Below, in pieces: positions 29,399 through 39,145 of a stretch of 64,000 nt of DNA. The position numbers and the translations under genes are program-made. The stretch lies in contig NC_135022.1 in assembly GCF_051020955.1 (NCBI RefSeq), forward strand, positions 8,458,463 through 8,522,462. The letters run 5' to 3'. The stretch's first letter is position 1. Every line of letters starts with the position of its first letter. Under the pieces are notes generated by a model. It made no database searches and was not told the origin of the DNA. It worked only from the letters and a program-made list of their open reading frames with translations. The stretch is from Megalopta genalis (lineage: Eukaryota > Arthropoda > Insecta > Hymenoptera > Halictidae).

Positions 29399-31594
29399 AT
29401 GGCGGCTCTACCCGGGGTGACCTCCTTTCCGACCACACTCGTGGGATTAAGTATGGAGTCTACTTTTTCACAAACAACCGGGGAGGGGGGAAACGAGCGT
29501 GAGGTGGAGGTGCGCGGGCCTATCGTGCGCCTCAAAAGATGCACAGAGCCGGTGTCGCGGAGGCATTCGGCGACACGCGGCAAAAAGAGGACCGCAGCGG
29601 GCCTTGGTGAGTGCGATGAGGGGGAGGAGTCAGATTTCTCTGTCTCCTCCCACCACTCATCGCAGAGTGTCCCGGGCTCGTCGTCAGCGAGGAAAAGAGG
29701 ACGGCCGCCGACGACCGGCGAATATGTTGGCCTCGCAGAGGCCAAACTTAGGCTGGCCGAGGCTTCGCAGCTGGAGGCCGAGGCAAGGGAGGTGGCGGCG
29801 ATATTCGACCCGGGAGCCCCCGTGCCGAGACCATCGCGGTCGAGCGTCCCGCTCCCGGACGAGACGGATATAGCGGAAAATTTCCGCAACCGTCCAACGC
29901 GGGATGTCGCGGCCGCTATATTGGAGAGCCTGGATGAAGTGGCCAGGATCTCCGGCGTGTCAAAGGGGCTGAAGGGCAATTTGGCCCGCGCCCTAAGGGT
30001 GGCCGCCTTAAACGGCAGGGTGGGGGTGTCCGAGCTTGCGGTTAGGTCAGCTACCGACGCCACGCGTGCCCTGGAGGCAGAGAATGCCGTCCTCAGGGGG
30101 CAAATGACGGAGCTGCGGGCGGAGGTGGCTCGGCTCCGGCAGGTGGTGGAGGCGAGTACGGCTGCTGCCGCAATGCCTCCGCCGCCGCGCCCGGGAGAGG
30201 GCTCAGTATCGCCGCCGATCGTCGCCGCCCGGGACTGCCAACGCTCCGGGCAAGAAAAGTCCTCGCCCCCACATGCGACTGCGCCCGCAGATTTTCTGGC
30301 GCAGATAAGCGCCCTGATAGACGCCAAATTGGCGTCATTCAGGAGGGAGCTCGCGCCGCGAACGGACTCGGCCCTGCGATCGGTGGCACCTGGGCCGTCC
30401 GTCCCCTCACAGTCTTCGGACAGGGTGGGGCGGAAGACGAAGAAGAAGAAGAAAGGTGGGAAAGCTGGGGCGGCTATAGCGGCCCAGACGGAGCCCGCTC
30501 GACCGCGAGCAGAATCGGCGCTACCCTCTGCCGCGCCTCCGCCCCAGGAGGCGTGGTCCCAGGTGGTTGGCCGCAAGGCTAAAAAGGCGGCTGCCAAGGC
30601 CACTGCGGCGGCGAATAATAAAAAAGGACGGGTGGTCCCGGCGGCCCCCAGGAAGACACCCCTGCCTCCGCGACCGCCACGCACAGCAGCGGTTACCATA
30701 ACGGTTCCGTCTGGCGTGGACATTACTTACGCGCAGGCGATGGCCACTGCCAGGTCCAAGGTGGACCTGGCAGAAATTGGCATCGCCTCGCTGAGGCCGC
30801 GAAGGGCGGTGACTGGGGGGTTAATTTTGGAAGTCCCTGGCACCGATGGGGCCGCCAAGGCCACCGTCCTCGCCACAAAAGTGGCGGAAGCGCTGGCAGG
30901 CACCGGCGTAAAGGTCGCGCGTCCGGTCAAAAAAGCTGACCTTAGGGTACGCGGCCTGGTCGATTCGACCACGCCGGCGGAGGTCGCTGCGGCTGTTGCC
31001 CGCGTGGGCGGGTGCAGCGAGGGGGACATCATTACCGGCGAAATCCGGTCTTCCCCCTCGGGATTGGGCACCCTCTGGGTCCGATGTCCTGCCGCGGCCG
31101 CTCGCAAGGTTGCTGTCGCGGGCCGGATAACCGTCGGCTGGACCCATGCAGCCGTGGAGGCCCTGAGTGCCCGGCCTCTGCAGTGTTACCGTTGCCTTGA
31201 TGTTGGCCACACCAGTCAGCGGTGCACTTCTGCCGAGGATAGGTCCGACTGCTGCTATAGATGCGGCAGTCGGGACCATAAGGTGGCAGCCTGTACGGCC
31301 ACACCCAATTGTCCGCTTTGTGCGGGCGCGGGCAAGCCGTCTGGTCACCGCCTCGGCAGCCGGGCATGTCCTGCCAGTGTGAGGCGAGGCAAGGTAGGCG
31401 GCCAAAGGCCGTCTGCCAGACTTTATAAGAAAGGGAAGGTAACCACGATGGCCAAGGCAGCGACCACCGTGGCCAGCAACGGAAAGGCAGCATCGCCTGA
31501 TGCTGCCGCCGCGCCCGCGGGGGCGGATGGGGCCATTAAAGTCCCAGACGCCACCGCATCCGCGGCCGTGACGGCGATGGACACGGCTGTGTAA
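29399..31594 (+). CDS. ORF1 of copy A7: Gag-like protein (731 aa), mosaic
   Basis: N-terminal two thirds are as in A5/A6. Diagnostic codons are GAT (Asp, 31199-31201; A2/A5 type) followed by AAG (Lys, 31334-31336; A4/A6 type), so the copy is a mosaic of two sublineages within the zinc-knuckle region. Private residue: EGDIITGE. Knuckles intact; TAATG overlap with ORF2. Confidence 0.93.
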   Translation: MAALPGVTSFPTTLVGLSMESTFSQTTGEGGNEREVEVRGPIVRLKRCTEPVSRRHSATRGKKRTAAGLGECDEGEESDFSVSSHHSSQSVPGSSSARKRGRPPTTGEYVGLAEAKLRLAEASQLEAEAREVAAIFDPGAPVPRPSRSSVPLPDETDIAENFRNRPTRDVAAAILESLDEVARISGVSKGLKGNLARALRVAALNGRVGVSELAVRSATDATRALEAENAVLRGQMTELRAEVARLRQVVEASTAAAAMPPPPRPGEGSVSPPIVAARDCQRSGQEKSSPPHATAPADFLAQISALIDAKLASFRRELAPRTDSALRSVAPGPSVPSQSSDRVGRKTKKKKKGGKAGAAIAAQTEPARPRAESALPSAAPPPQEAWSQVVGRKAKKAAAKATAAANNKKGRVVPAAPRKTPLPPRPPRTAAVTITVPSGVDITYAQAMATARSKVDLAEIGIASLRPRRAVTGGLILEVPGTDGAAKATVLATKVAEALAGTGVKVARPVKKADLRVRGLVDSTTPAEVAAAVARVGGCSEGDIITGEIRSSPSGLGTLWVRCPAAAARKVAVAGRITVGWTHAAVEALSARPLQCYRCLDVGHTSQRCTSAEDRSDCCYRCGSRDHKVAACTATPNCPLCAGAGKPSGHRLGSRACPASVRRGKVGGQRPSARLYKKGKVTTMAKAATTVASNGKAASPDAAAAPAGADGAIKVPDATASAAVTAMDTAV

Positions 31595-34500
31595 TGGGGC
31601 CCCCGGGCCCGATAATACAAGTTAACCTCAACTGCTCGGCCAGAGCGCAGGATCTCCTGTTTCAATGCATGGCCGAGCGGGGTGCCGGGTTGGCAGTCGT
31701 GGCGGAGCCGCACAGGGTCCCCAAACATCCACACTGGGCGGGGGACTCGATTGGCACCGCCGCGATTATTTGGGCTGGGAGGCCGGGGTCCCCGACGTGC
31801 TCGGTTATTGAGCGCGGCCTGGGATACGTGGCCGTTGATTGGGGCGGCACCGCGGTTGTGGCGATATACGCACCTCCAAGGTGGTCCCTCGAAGAGTTTG
31901 AGCAGTATCTGGACGGGGTAGGGAGATGCGTCTCCCGCTGCCATCCCCGTCCTGTGCTGGTCCTGGGGGACTTCAATGCCAAGGCCACGGCTTGGGGTTC
32001 CCCCGGGACTGACTCGAGGGGCCGGGAGGTGCTGGATTGGGCGGCGGGACTGGAGCTCCGTCTCCTGAACACGGGCTCGGTCCATACGTGCGTGCGGCAT
32101 AACGGGGGGTCCATCGTTGACCTTTCGTGGGCAACGCCCCCGGCCGCGCGCCGTGTTACGGGGTGGAGGGTGGCGGAGGGGGTCGAGACGTTGTCTGACC
32201 ACAGGTACATAGTTCTCGACCTCTCCGCCGCCACACCATCGACACCCCGTCGTCGCCCCGCCGATGAAGGTTCGCCTCAGCCGCGGTGGGCGCTGAAGCG
32301 CCTCGACCAGGACGCTCTGATGGCGGCAGCCCACGTCGTGGCCTGGCCAGCAACACCGGCCGGGCCAGTCGACGGGAATGGGGAGGCCCGTTGGTTCCGG
32401 GGCGCAATGACGTCGGTTTGCGACGTCGCCATGCCACGGGCCAGGGTCTTCCCGAGGAAGGCGGTATACTGGTGGTCGCGCGAGATAGCGGAATTACGCA
32501 CCGAGTGCGTTCGCGCGCGACGCCAGTACGCTCGCGCCCGTCGACGACGACGAACGGACGACGTGCTGGCTGTCCAGCTGTACGGGCTATATCGGGAGAA
32601 GGTGGTCGCCCTGCAGCTGGCCATCAGGCGGGCAAAAGACCAGGCCTGGCGGGATCTCCTCGGCTCTCTGAACCGAGATCCGTGGGGGCGCCCATACAAG
32701 ATGGCATTGGGAAGGTTACGTCCCAGGGCGCCCCCCGTGACGGAGATCCTGGATCCGGGGCTGCTCGGGCGGGTCGTGGACGCTTTATTCCCCGTTAGCG
32801 GGGAGGCGCCCCGGCCCGTCCCTGAGCCAGAGGAACATGAGTGGTCCCCGGATCTTGAGGTCGCGCCGGAGGAGATGGCCGGGGTCGTCAAATGGCTCCG
32901 GGGCAAGAATACCGCCCCGGGGCCGGACGGTATCCCCGGCCGGGTCTGGTTGCTCGCCGCGAGCGTCCTGGGGGAGAGGCTGAGGAGCCTCTACTCTGGG
33001 CTTCTGAGGTCGGGGACGTTCCCCGACCTATGGAGAGAAAGTCGGATGGTCCTCTTGAGGAAGGAGGGGAGGCCGGGGGATTCTCCCTCTGCGTACCGGC
33101 CCATTTGTCTCCTGGATGAGGCGGGCAAGATCTTCGAGAAGATCATTGTAGCCCGCCTCTCCAGACACCTGTCCCGCGACGGCCCAGATCTGGCGGACTG
33201 CCAGTTTGGCTTCCGGGAGGGGCGATCGACGGTCGACGCTATCGACCGTCTCAAGTCCCTCTCGGACAATGCCGTGGCAAGGGGCGGGGTGTGCTTGGCG
33301 GTGTCCATTGACATCGTCAATGCGTTCAACACCCTGCCCTGGTCCGCCATTAGGGAGGCCCTCGTCGATCACCGGGTGCCTCCCTATCTGAGGCGGGTGA
33401 TCGGGGCCTACCTGCGGGACAGGTGGGTTGAATACCCGGGCCGGTGCGGGATGATACGGAGGGAAGTGGACCGCGGGGTCCCGCAGGGGTCCGTTTTAGG
33501 ACCGCTCCTGTGGGACCTGGGTTACAACGCGGTCCTGGAAAAGGCCTCCCTGCCCGACGGTGCCACCCTCGTCTGCTACGCGGACGACACGTTGGTGGTC
33601 GCCGTCGGGAGTACCTTCGAGAGGACCATCCGACGAGCAGAGGTTGCGGTGGCAGCCGTCGTCGCGAGGATCCGCGATCTGGGGCTGGAAATAGCCCCGG
33701 AGAAGGCCGAGGCTGTCTGGTTCCACGGACGGCCTCGGTCTCGGCCACCGGCCAGATCGTGGATCCGGGTTGGAGAAGCCTGCGTCGATGTGACGTCCCA
33801 GTTGAAATATCTCGGACTGATCCTCGACAGCCGCTGGAGCTTCGATGCGCATCTCGACCGTCTCGTCCCCCGAGTCGAAAAGGCGGCGGCCTCTTTGGGC
33901 CGCCTGCTGCCCAACCTCGGGGGACCGGGAGATTTGGTGCGCCGCCTATACCTAGGCGTGGTGCGGTCTATGGCCTTATACGGTGCCCCAATATGGGCGC
34001 CGTACGTGATGACCAGCCGGCGCAACACGCTGTTGTTGCGCCGGCTGCAGAGGCGGATGGCCATCCGCCTCATAAGAGGTTACCGCACCACGTCTACCGT
34101 GGCGGCGCTTGCTCTGGCGGGAGAACTTCCCTTCGAGCTTCAGGCGGCGGTGCGCGCCTATGTTTATGGGCGCACAAGCATCGCCAGCCGTGCTCGAGGG
34201 GCCCCGCCGGAGCGAGAGACGGTCGAGGGCTTCGAGCTCCAGGCCCGGAGACTAGCGCTCGCCAGATGGCGTGCCGAGCTTTGCTCCCACGCCGGCGAGC
34301 GCGTCCCCGGGGCTCTCCTGCCGCACTTCACCTCGTGGCGGGAGAGACGGCATGGCAGGCTCTCCTACCGAGCGACGCAGGTGTTCACCGGGCATGGCTG
34401 CTTCGGTGTCTACCTGTGTCGCATCGGGCGGGAAGCGACGACGGTGTGCCACCATTGTGGCGCGGAGGAAGACTCGGCGCAGCACACGCTGGAGGAATGT

Positions 34501-34737
34501 CCCGCCTTTTCAGCGCTGCGCCGAGTCCTAAAACGAGAAGTCGGCCACGACCTCGCACTCTCCAGCCTAGTTGGGGCCATGCTGGAGAGCCCGGGGAAGT
34601 GGGCGGCAGCAATCTCTTTCTGCGAGGAGGTTATGTCGCGGAAGGAGGCTGCCGAGCGGGATCGGGAGCTTACAGATCCCGCCCGACGTGCCCGGGGGCG
34701 GCGTGCGCGCCCACGCCGAGAAACCCCGGGCAGCTGA
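31594..34737 (+). CDS. ORF2 of copy A7: endonuclease-reverse transcriptase (1047 aa)
   Basis: Open with all catalytic motifs. Private changes include HPHWAGDSIGT, LAVQLYGLY, RPRAPPVTEIL, RKEGRP, DHRVPPY, LGLEIAPEK and VDVTSQLKY. The changes are spread over linkers rather than catalytic blocks, as expected under purifying selection. Confidence 0.94.
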   Translation: MGPPGPIIQVNLNCSARAQDLLFQCMAERGAGLAVVAEPHRVPKHPHWAGDSIGTAAIIWAGRPGSPTCSVIERGLGYVAVDWGGTAVVAIYAPPRWSLEEFEQYLDGVGRCVSRCHPRPVLVLGDFNAKATAWGSPGTDSRGREVLDWAAGLELRLLNTGSVHTCVRHNGGSIVDLSWATPPAARRVTGWRVAEGVETLSDHRYIVLDLSAATPSTPRRRPADEGSPQPRWALKRLDQDALMAAAHVVAWPATPAGPVDGNGEARWFRGAMTSVCDVAMPRARVFPRKAVYWWSREIAELRTECVRARRQYARARRRRRTDDVLAVQLYGLYREKVVALQLAIRRAKDQAWRDLLGSLNRDPWGRPYKMALGRLRPRAPPVTEILDPGLLGRVVDALFPVSGEAPRPVPEPEEHEWSPDLEVAPEEMAGVVKWLRGKNTAPGPDGIPGRVWLLAASVLGERLRSLYSGLLRSGTFPDLWRESRMVLLRKEGRPGDSPSAYRPICLLDEAGKIFEKIIVARLSRHLSRDGPDLADCQFGFREGRSTVDAIDRLKSLSDNAVARGGVCLAVSIDIVNAFNTLPWSAIREALVDHRVPPYLRRVIGAYLRDRWVEYPGRCGMIRREVDRGVPQGSVLGPLLWDLGYNAVLEKASLPDGATLVCYADDTLVVAVGSTFERTIRRAEVAVAAVVARIRDLGLEIAPEKAEAVWFHGRPRSRPPARSWIRVGEACVDVTSQLKYLGLILDSRWSFDAHLDRLVPRVEKAAASLGRLLPNLGGPGDLVRRLYLGVVRSMALYGAPIWAPYVMTSRRNTLLLRRLQRRMAIRLIRGYRTTSTVAALALAGELPFELQAAVRAYVYGRTSIASRARGAPPERETVEGFELQARRLALARWRAELCSHAGERVPGALLPHFTSWRERRHGRLSYRATQVFTGHGCFGVYLCRIGREATTVCHHCGAEEDSAQHTLEECPAFSALRRVLKREVGHDLALSSLVGAMLESPGKWAAAISFCEEVMSRKEAAERDRELTDPARRARGRRARPRRETPGS

Positions 34738-35254
34738 GAGTAGGCGGGCGGCGGGTGTACCAGTACATGCTGGTTTCATTGCCCGCCGCCCGCCAACAGA
34801 GGAGGACCTCCCCTGTTGTGAGTGGGGGATGACGAGTCGCCTGAAGGAGGCGAGGGATAATTGTGATCCTCCTCCAATATACTCGCCGTCCCCCCGGCGG
34901 CCGCTGTGATCAGGGCGGGGGCTCTGGTCACCTATCGCGCGGTCGCCGTGTCGGGGCGGTGCGGGGTGCGACCCCTCGCGCCGCCGAATTTGAATGGATT
35001 TTAGGGGGGAGGATTTATTTCCCCCCCGTGATGCGGCCGGCCATCGTTACCATCTTGATGGCCGGCCAAGCGAGGGGGAGCCGCGGTAGTGTTCTTCAAG
35101 AGTTCCCGTGGCTCCCCCGTTGAATCGCCAGCGATCGGTCCTGCGTCCTCAGGTCGCCGTGGAGGTTTTAGTGGGTCAAACCCCACACTACCCTCGTCCC
35201 GCTCCCCCGGGCGGGGCGGGGGTGTCTGGTTAGCAGATTTCCTCCACGTAAAAT
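34738..35254 (+). promoter_or_regulatory. 3' UTR of copy A7
   Basis: Same hairpin series, with GTCTGGTTAGCAGATTTCC (TTAG for CGAG) just before the terminal motif. Confidence 0.72.
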
Positions 35255-35269
35255 AAAAAAAAAAAAAAA

Positions 35270-38200
35270 GGTTATGTCAAGGTTATGTCAAGGTTATGTC
35301 AAGGTTATGTCAAGGTTATGTCAAGGTTATGTCAAGGTTATGTCAAGGTTATGTCAAGGTTATGTCAAGGTTATGTCAAGGTTATGTCAAGGTTATGTCA
35401 AGGTTATGTCAAGGTTATGTCAAGGTTATGTCAAGGTTATGTCAAGGTTATGTCAAGGTTATGTCAAGGTTATGTCAAGGTTATGTCAAGGTTATGTCAA
35501 GGTTATGTCAAGGTTATGTCAAGGTTATGTCAAGGTTATGTCAAGGTTATGTCAAGGTTATGTCAAGGTTATGTCAAGGTTATGTCAAGGTTATGTCAAG
35601 GTTATGTCAAGGTTATGTCAAGGTTATGTCAAGGTTATGTCAAGGTTATGTCAAGGTTATGTCAAGGTTATGTCAAGGTTATGTCAAGGTTATGTCAAGG
35701 TTATGTCAAGGTTATGTCAAGGTTATGTCAAGGTTATGTCAAGGTTATGTCAAGGTTATGTCAAGGTTATGTCAAGGTTATGTCAAGGTTATGTCAAGGT
35801 TATGTCAAGGTTATGTCAAGGTTATGTCAAGGTTATGTCAAGGTTATGTCAAGGTTATGTCAAGGTTATGTCAAGGTTATGTCAAGGTTATGTCAAGGTT
35901 ATGTCAAGGTTATGTCAAGGTTATGTCAAGGTTATGTCAAGGTTATGTCAAGGTTATGTCAAGGTTATGTCAAGGTTATGTCAAGGTTATGTCAAGGTTA
36001 TGTCAAGGTTATGTCAAGGTTATGTCAAGGTTATGTCAAGGTTATGTCAAGGTTATGTCAAGGTTATGTCATGGTTATGTCAAGGTTATGTCAAGGTTAT
36101 GTCAAGGTTATGTCAAGGTTATGTCAAGGTTATGTCAAGGTTATGTCAAGGTTATGTCAAGGTTATGTCAAGGTTATGTCAAGGTTATGTCAAGGTTATG
36201 TCAAGGTTATGTCAAGGTTATGTCAAGGTTATGTCAAGGTTATGTCAAGGTTATGTCAAGGTTATGTCAAGGTTATGTCAAGGTTATGTCAAGGTTATGT
36301 CAAGGTTATGTCAAGGTTATGTCAAGGTTATGTCAAGGTTATGTCAAGGTTATGTCAAGGTTATGTCAAGGTTATGTCAAGGTTATGTCAAGGTTATGTC
36401 AAGGTTATGTCAAGGTTATGTCAAGGTTATGTCAAGGTTATGTCAAGGTTATGTCAAGGTTATGTCAAGGTTATGTCAAGGTTATGTCAAGGTTATGTCA
36501 AGGTTATGTCAAGGTTATGTCAAGGTTATGTCAAGGTTATGTCAAGGTTATGTCAAGGTTATGTCAAGGTTATGTCAAGGTTATGTCAAGGTTATGTCAA
36601 GGTTATGTCAAGGTTATGTCAAGGTTATGTCAAGGTTATGTCAAGGTTATGTCAAGGTTATGTCAAGGTTATGTCAAGGTTATGTCAAGGTTATGTCAAG
36701 GTTATGTCAAGGTTATGTCAAGGTTATGTCAAGGTTATGTCAAGGTTATGTCAAGGTTATGTCAAGGTTATGTCAAGGTTATGTCAAGGTTATGTCAAGG
36801 TTATGTCAAGGTTATGTCAAGGTTATGTCAAGGTTATGTCAAGGTTATGTCAAGGTTATGTCAAGGTTATGTCAAGGTTATGTCAAGGTTATGTCAAGGT
36901 TATGTCAAGGTTATGTCAAGGTTATGTCAAGGTTATGTCAAGGTTATGTCAAGGTTATGTCAAGGTTATGTCAAGGTTATGTCAAGGTTATGTCAAGGTT
37001 ATGTCAAGGTTATGTCAAGGTTATGTCAAGGTTATGTCAAGGTTATGTCAAGGTTATGTCAAGGTTATGTCAAGGTTATGTCAAGGTTATGTCAAGGTTA
37101 TGTCAAGGTTATGTCAAGGTTATGTCAAGGTTATGTCAAGGTTATGTCAAGGTTATGTCAAGGTTATGTCAAGGTTATGTCAAGGTTATGTCAAGGTTAT
37201 GTCAAGGTAATGTCAAGGTTATGTCAAGGTTATGTCAAGGTTATGTCAAGGTTATGTCAAGGTTATGTCAAGGTTATGTCAAGGTTATGTCAAGGTTATG
37301 TCAAGGTTATGTCAAGGTTATGTCAAGGTTATGTCAAGGTTATGTCAAGGTTATGTCAAGGTTATGTCAAGGTTATGTCAAGGTTATGTCAAGGTTATGT
37401 CAAGGTTATGTCAAGGTTATGTCAAGGTTATGTCAAGGTTATGTCAAGGTTATGTCAAGGTTATGTCAAGGTTATGTCAAGGTTATGTCAAGGTTATGTC
37501 AAGGTTATGTCAAGGTTATGTCAAGGTTATGTCAAGGTTATGTCAAGGTTATGTCAAGGTTATGTCAAGGTTATGTCAAGGTTATGTCAAGGTTATGTCA
37601 AGGTTATGTCAAGGTTATGTCAAGGTTATGTCAAGGTTATGTCAAGGTTATGTCAAGGTTATGTCAAGGTTATGTCAAGGTTATGTCAAGGTTATGTCAA
37701 GGTTATGTCAAGGTTATGTCAAGGTTATGTCAAGGTTATGTCAAGGTTATGTCAAGGTTATGTCAAGGTTATGTCAAGGTTATGTCAAGGTTATGTCAAG
37801 GTTATGTCAAGGTTATGTCAAGGTTATGTCAAGGTTATGTCAAGGTTATGTCAAGGTTATGTCAAGGTTATGTCAAGGTTATGTCAAGGTTATGTCAAGG
37901 TTATGTCAAGGTTATGTCAAGGTTATGTCAAGGTTATGTCAAGGTTATGTCAAGGTTATGTCAAGGTTATGTCAAGGTTATGTCAAGGTTATGTCAAGGT
38001 TATGTCAAGGTTATGTCAAGGTTATGTCAAGGTTATGTCAAGGTTATGTCAAGGTTATGTCAAGGTTATGTCAAGGTTATGTCAAGGTTATGTCAAGGTT
38101 ATGTCAAGGTTATGTCAAGGTTATGTCAAGGTTATGTCAAGGTTATGTCAAGGTTATGTCAAGGTTATGTCAAGGTTATGTCAAGGTTATGTCAAGGTTA

Positions 38201-38302
38201 TGTCAAGGTTATGTCAAGGTTATGTCAAGGTTATGTCAAGGTTATGTCAAGGTTATGTCAAGGTTATGTCAAGGTTATGTCAAGGTTATGTCAAGGTTAT
38301 GT
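35270..38302 (+). repeat. Telomeric array between A7 and B (3033 nt, 275 units)
   Basis: Exactly 275 GGTTATGTCAA units plus GGTTATGT. Only two substitutions are present: A to T at 36072 and T to A at 37209; no indels. The G-rich strand has no stop codon in any frame, so the long reading frames here are products of the repeat, not genes. Confidence 0.98.
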
Positions 38303-39145
38303 GGTCGGATAAGGGACTGTCATGCGTAACTAAGGTCTTTTGGCCATAGCCTCTGCAGTTCAAGTCTTCCCCACCTTCACGTGGTACCGGCTGTTCTCGC
38401 CGAAGGGGTTCAGGCTCTCGAATGACGCAGCAACAGTGGTAGCTGTCGACGGGCACAACCACTCACTTTCATGTACACACACGTTTCTACGCGTGCTTCC
38501 GGGCACCCTTTGTCTCGGGGAGAGTGTAAGAGAGGCCTTCCCCTTTTTCCGGGGAGCCAGTGGATGAATTGAGTAACTCTATAAACGGGTTCACTCGTGA
38601 ATGAAGGGGGCCTACCTATAAACGGGAATGCCCTGGCGGGTTATGAATGGTCCGGGTACCTGGTCAATAGGTACACCGGAATATGAATGAGTCTCCGAGT
38701 TCGAGGGGTCGCTGTCTGGGAGTACGGTGCAGTGATCGTCGGGGGTGGGAATGATCGGGGGTCCTGAGGGGACTTCCTCGTGTCCGTGTGCGCCCCCTAT
38801 CTGGAGGGTACAGCGGTTAACACCGGTGGGCACTGCCGGGCCGCCATTAGTAGGGGGGCCCGAACCCAGCCCAGCCAGTTGGGAGGCAGCCCTGCACAGT
38901 GGTAGGGCGATTACGCTAAATCCCGCTTCTCGTAGTAGTGCCGAGTGGCGTCCGGACGGGTACCCTGCTGCGGGGAGCGGGGGGGGAACCGACGAGGCCA
39001 CCGGATTGTAGGGACGCTCGGACATCGGGGGGGTCCAGGACGGGCTGCCGGTGCCCCTTCTCCCGGCGATCCTCCTGACCATATTACACACCTACACTCT
39101 TTTACACTGTTTTTGTCCCTTTTTGTTTAACTCCATTTTTTAAAT
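38303..39145 (+). promoter_or_regulatory. 5' UTR of family B
   Basis: No convincing gene. It holds a 9-nt direct repeat ATAAACGGG (38581-38589 and 38618-38626) and a partial ribozyme-like set of pairings: GGTCGG 38303-38308 with CCGGCT 38387-38392; ACC 38373-38375 with GGT 38383-38385 around a 7-nt loop; CCCC 38369-38372 with GGGG 38405-38408 after CGAA. A P4 helix is lacking. It should contain the promoter, which I cannot localise. Confidence 0.5.

Larger units (their letters stand above)
29028..35269 (+). mobile_element. Family A SART-like element, copy A7 (full length)
   Basis: Complete and open, poly(A) 35255-35269 (15 nt, the shortest here), followed by the 3-kb telomeric array. Confidence 0.95.

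Noticed and set aside
35270..38302. CRISPR array
   Set aside because: The repeats are contiguous 11-mers with no spacers and no cas genes, and the context is an insect telomere.
35274..38349. Open frames of 365-1017 codons, and of over 2100 codons at 51901-58477, in the repeat arrays
   Set aside because: They are a consequence of an 11-nt stop-free repeat; all three frames give the same peptide, and there is no codon bias or conserved start.
38340..39130. Short frames in the family B 5' UTR as small genes
   Set aside because: They are short, have no recognisable motif, and lie in an obvious leader region; no other copy is available to test conservation.
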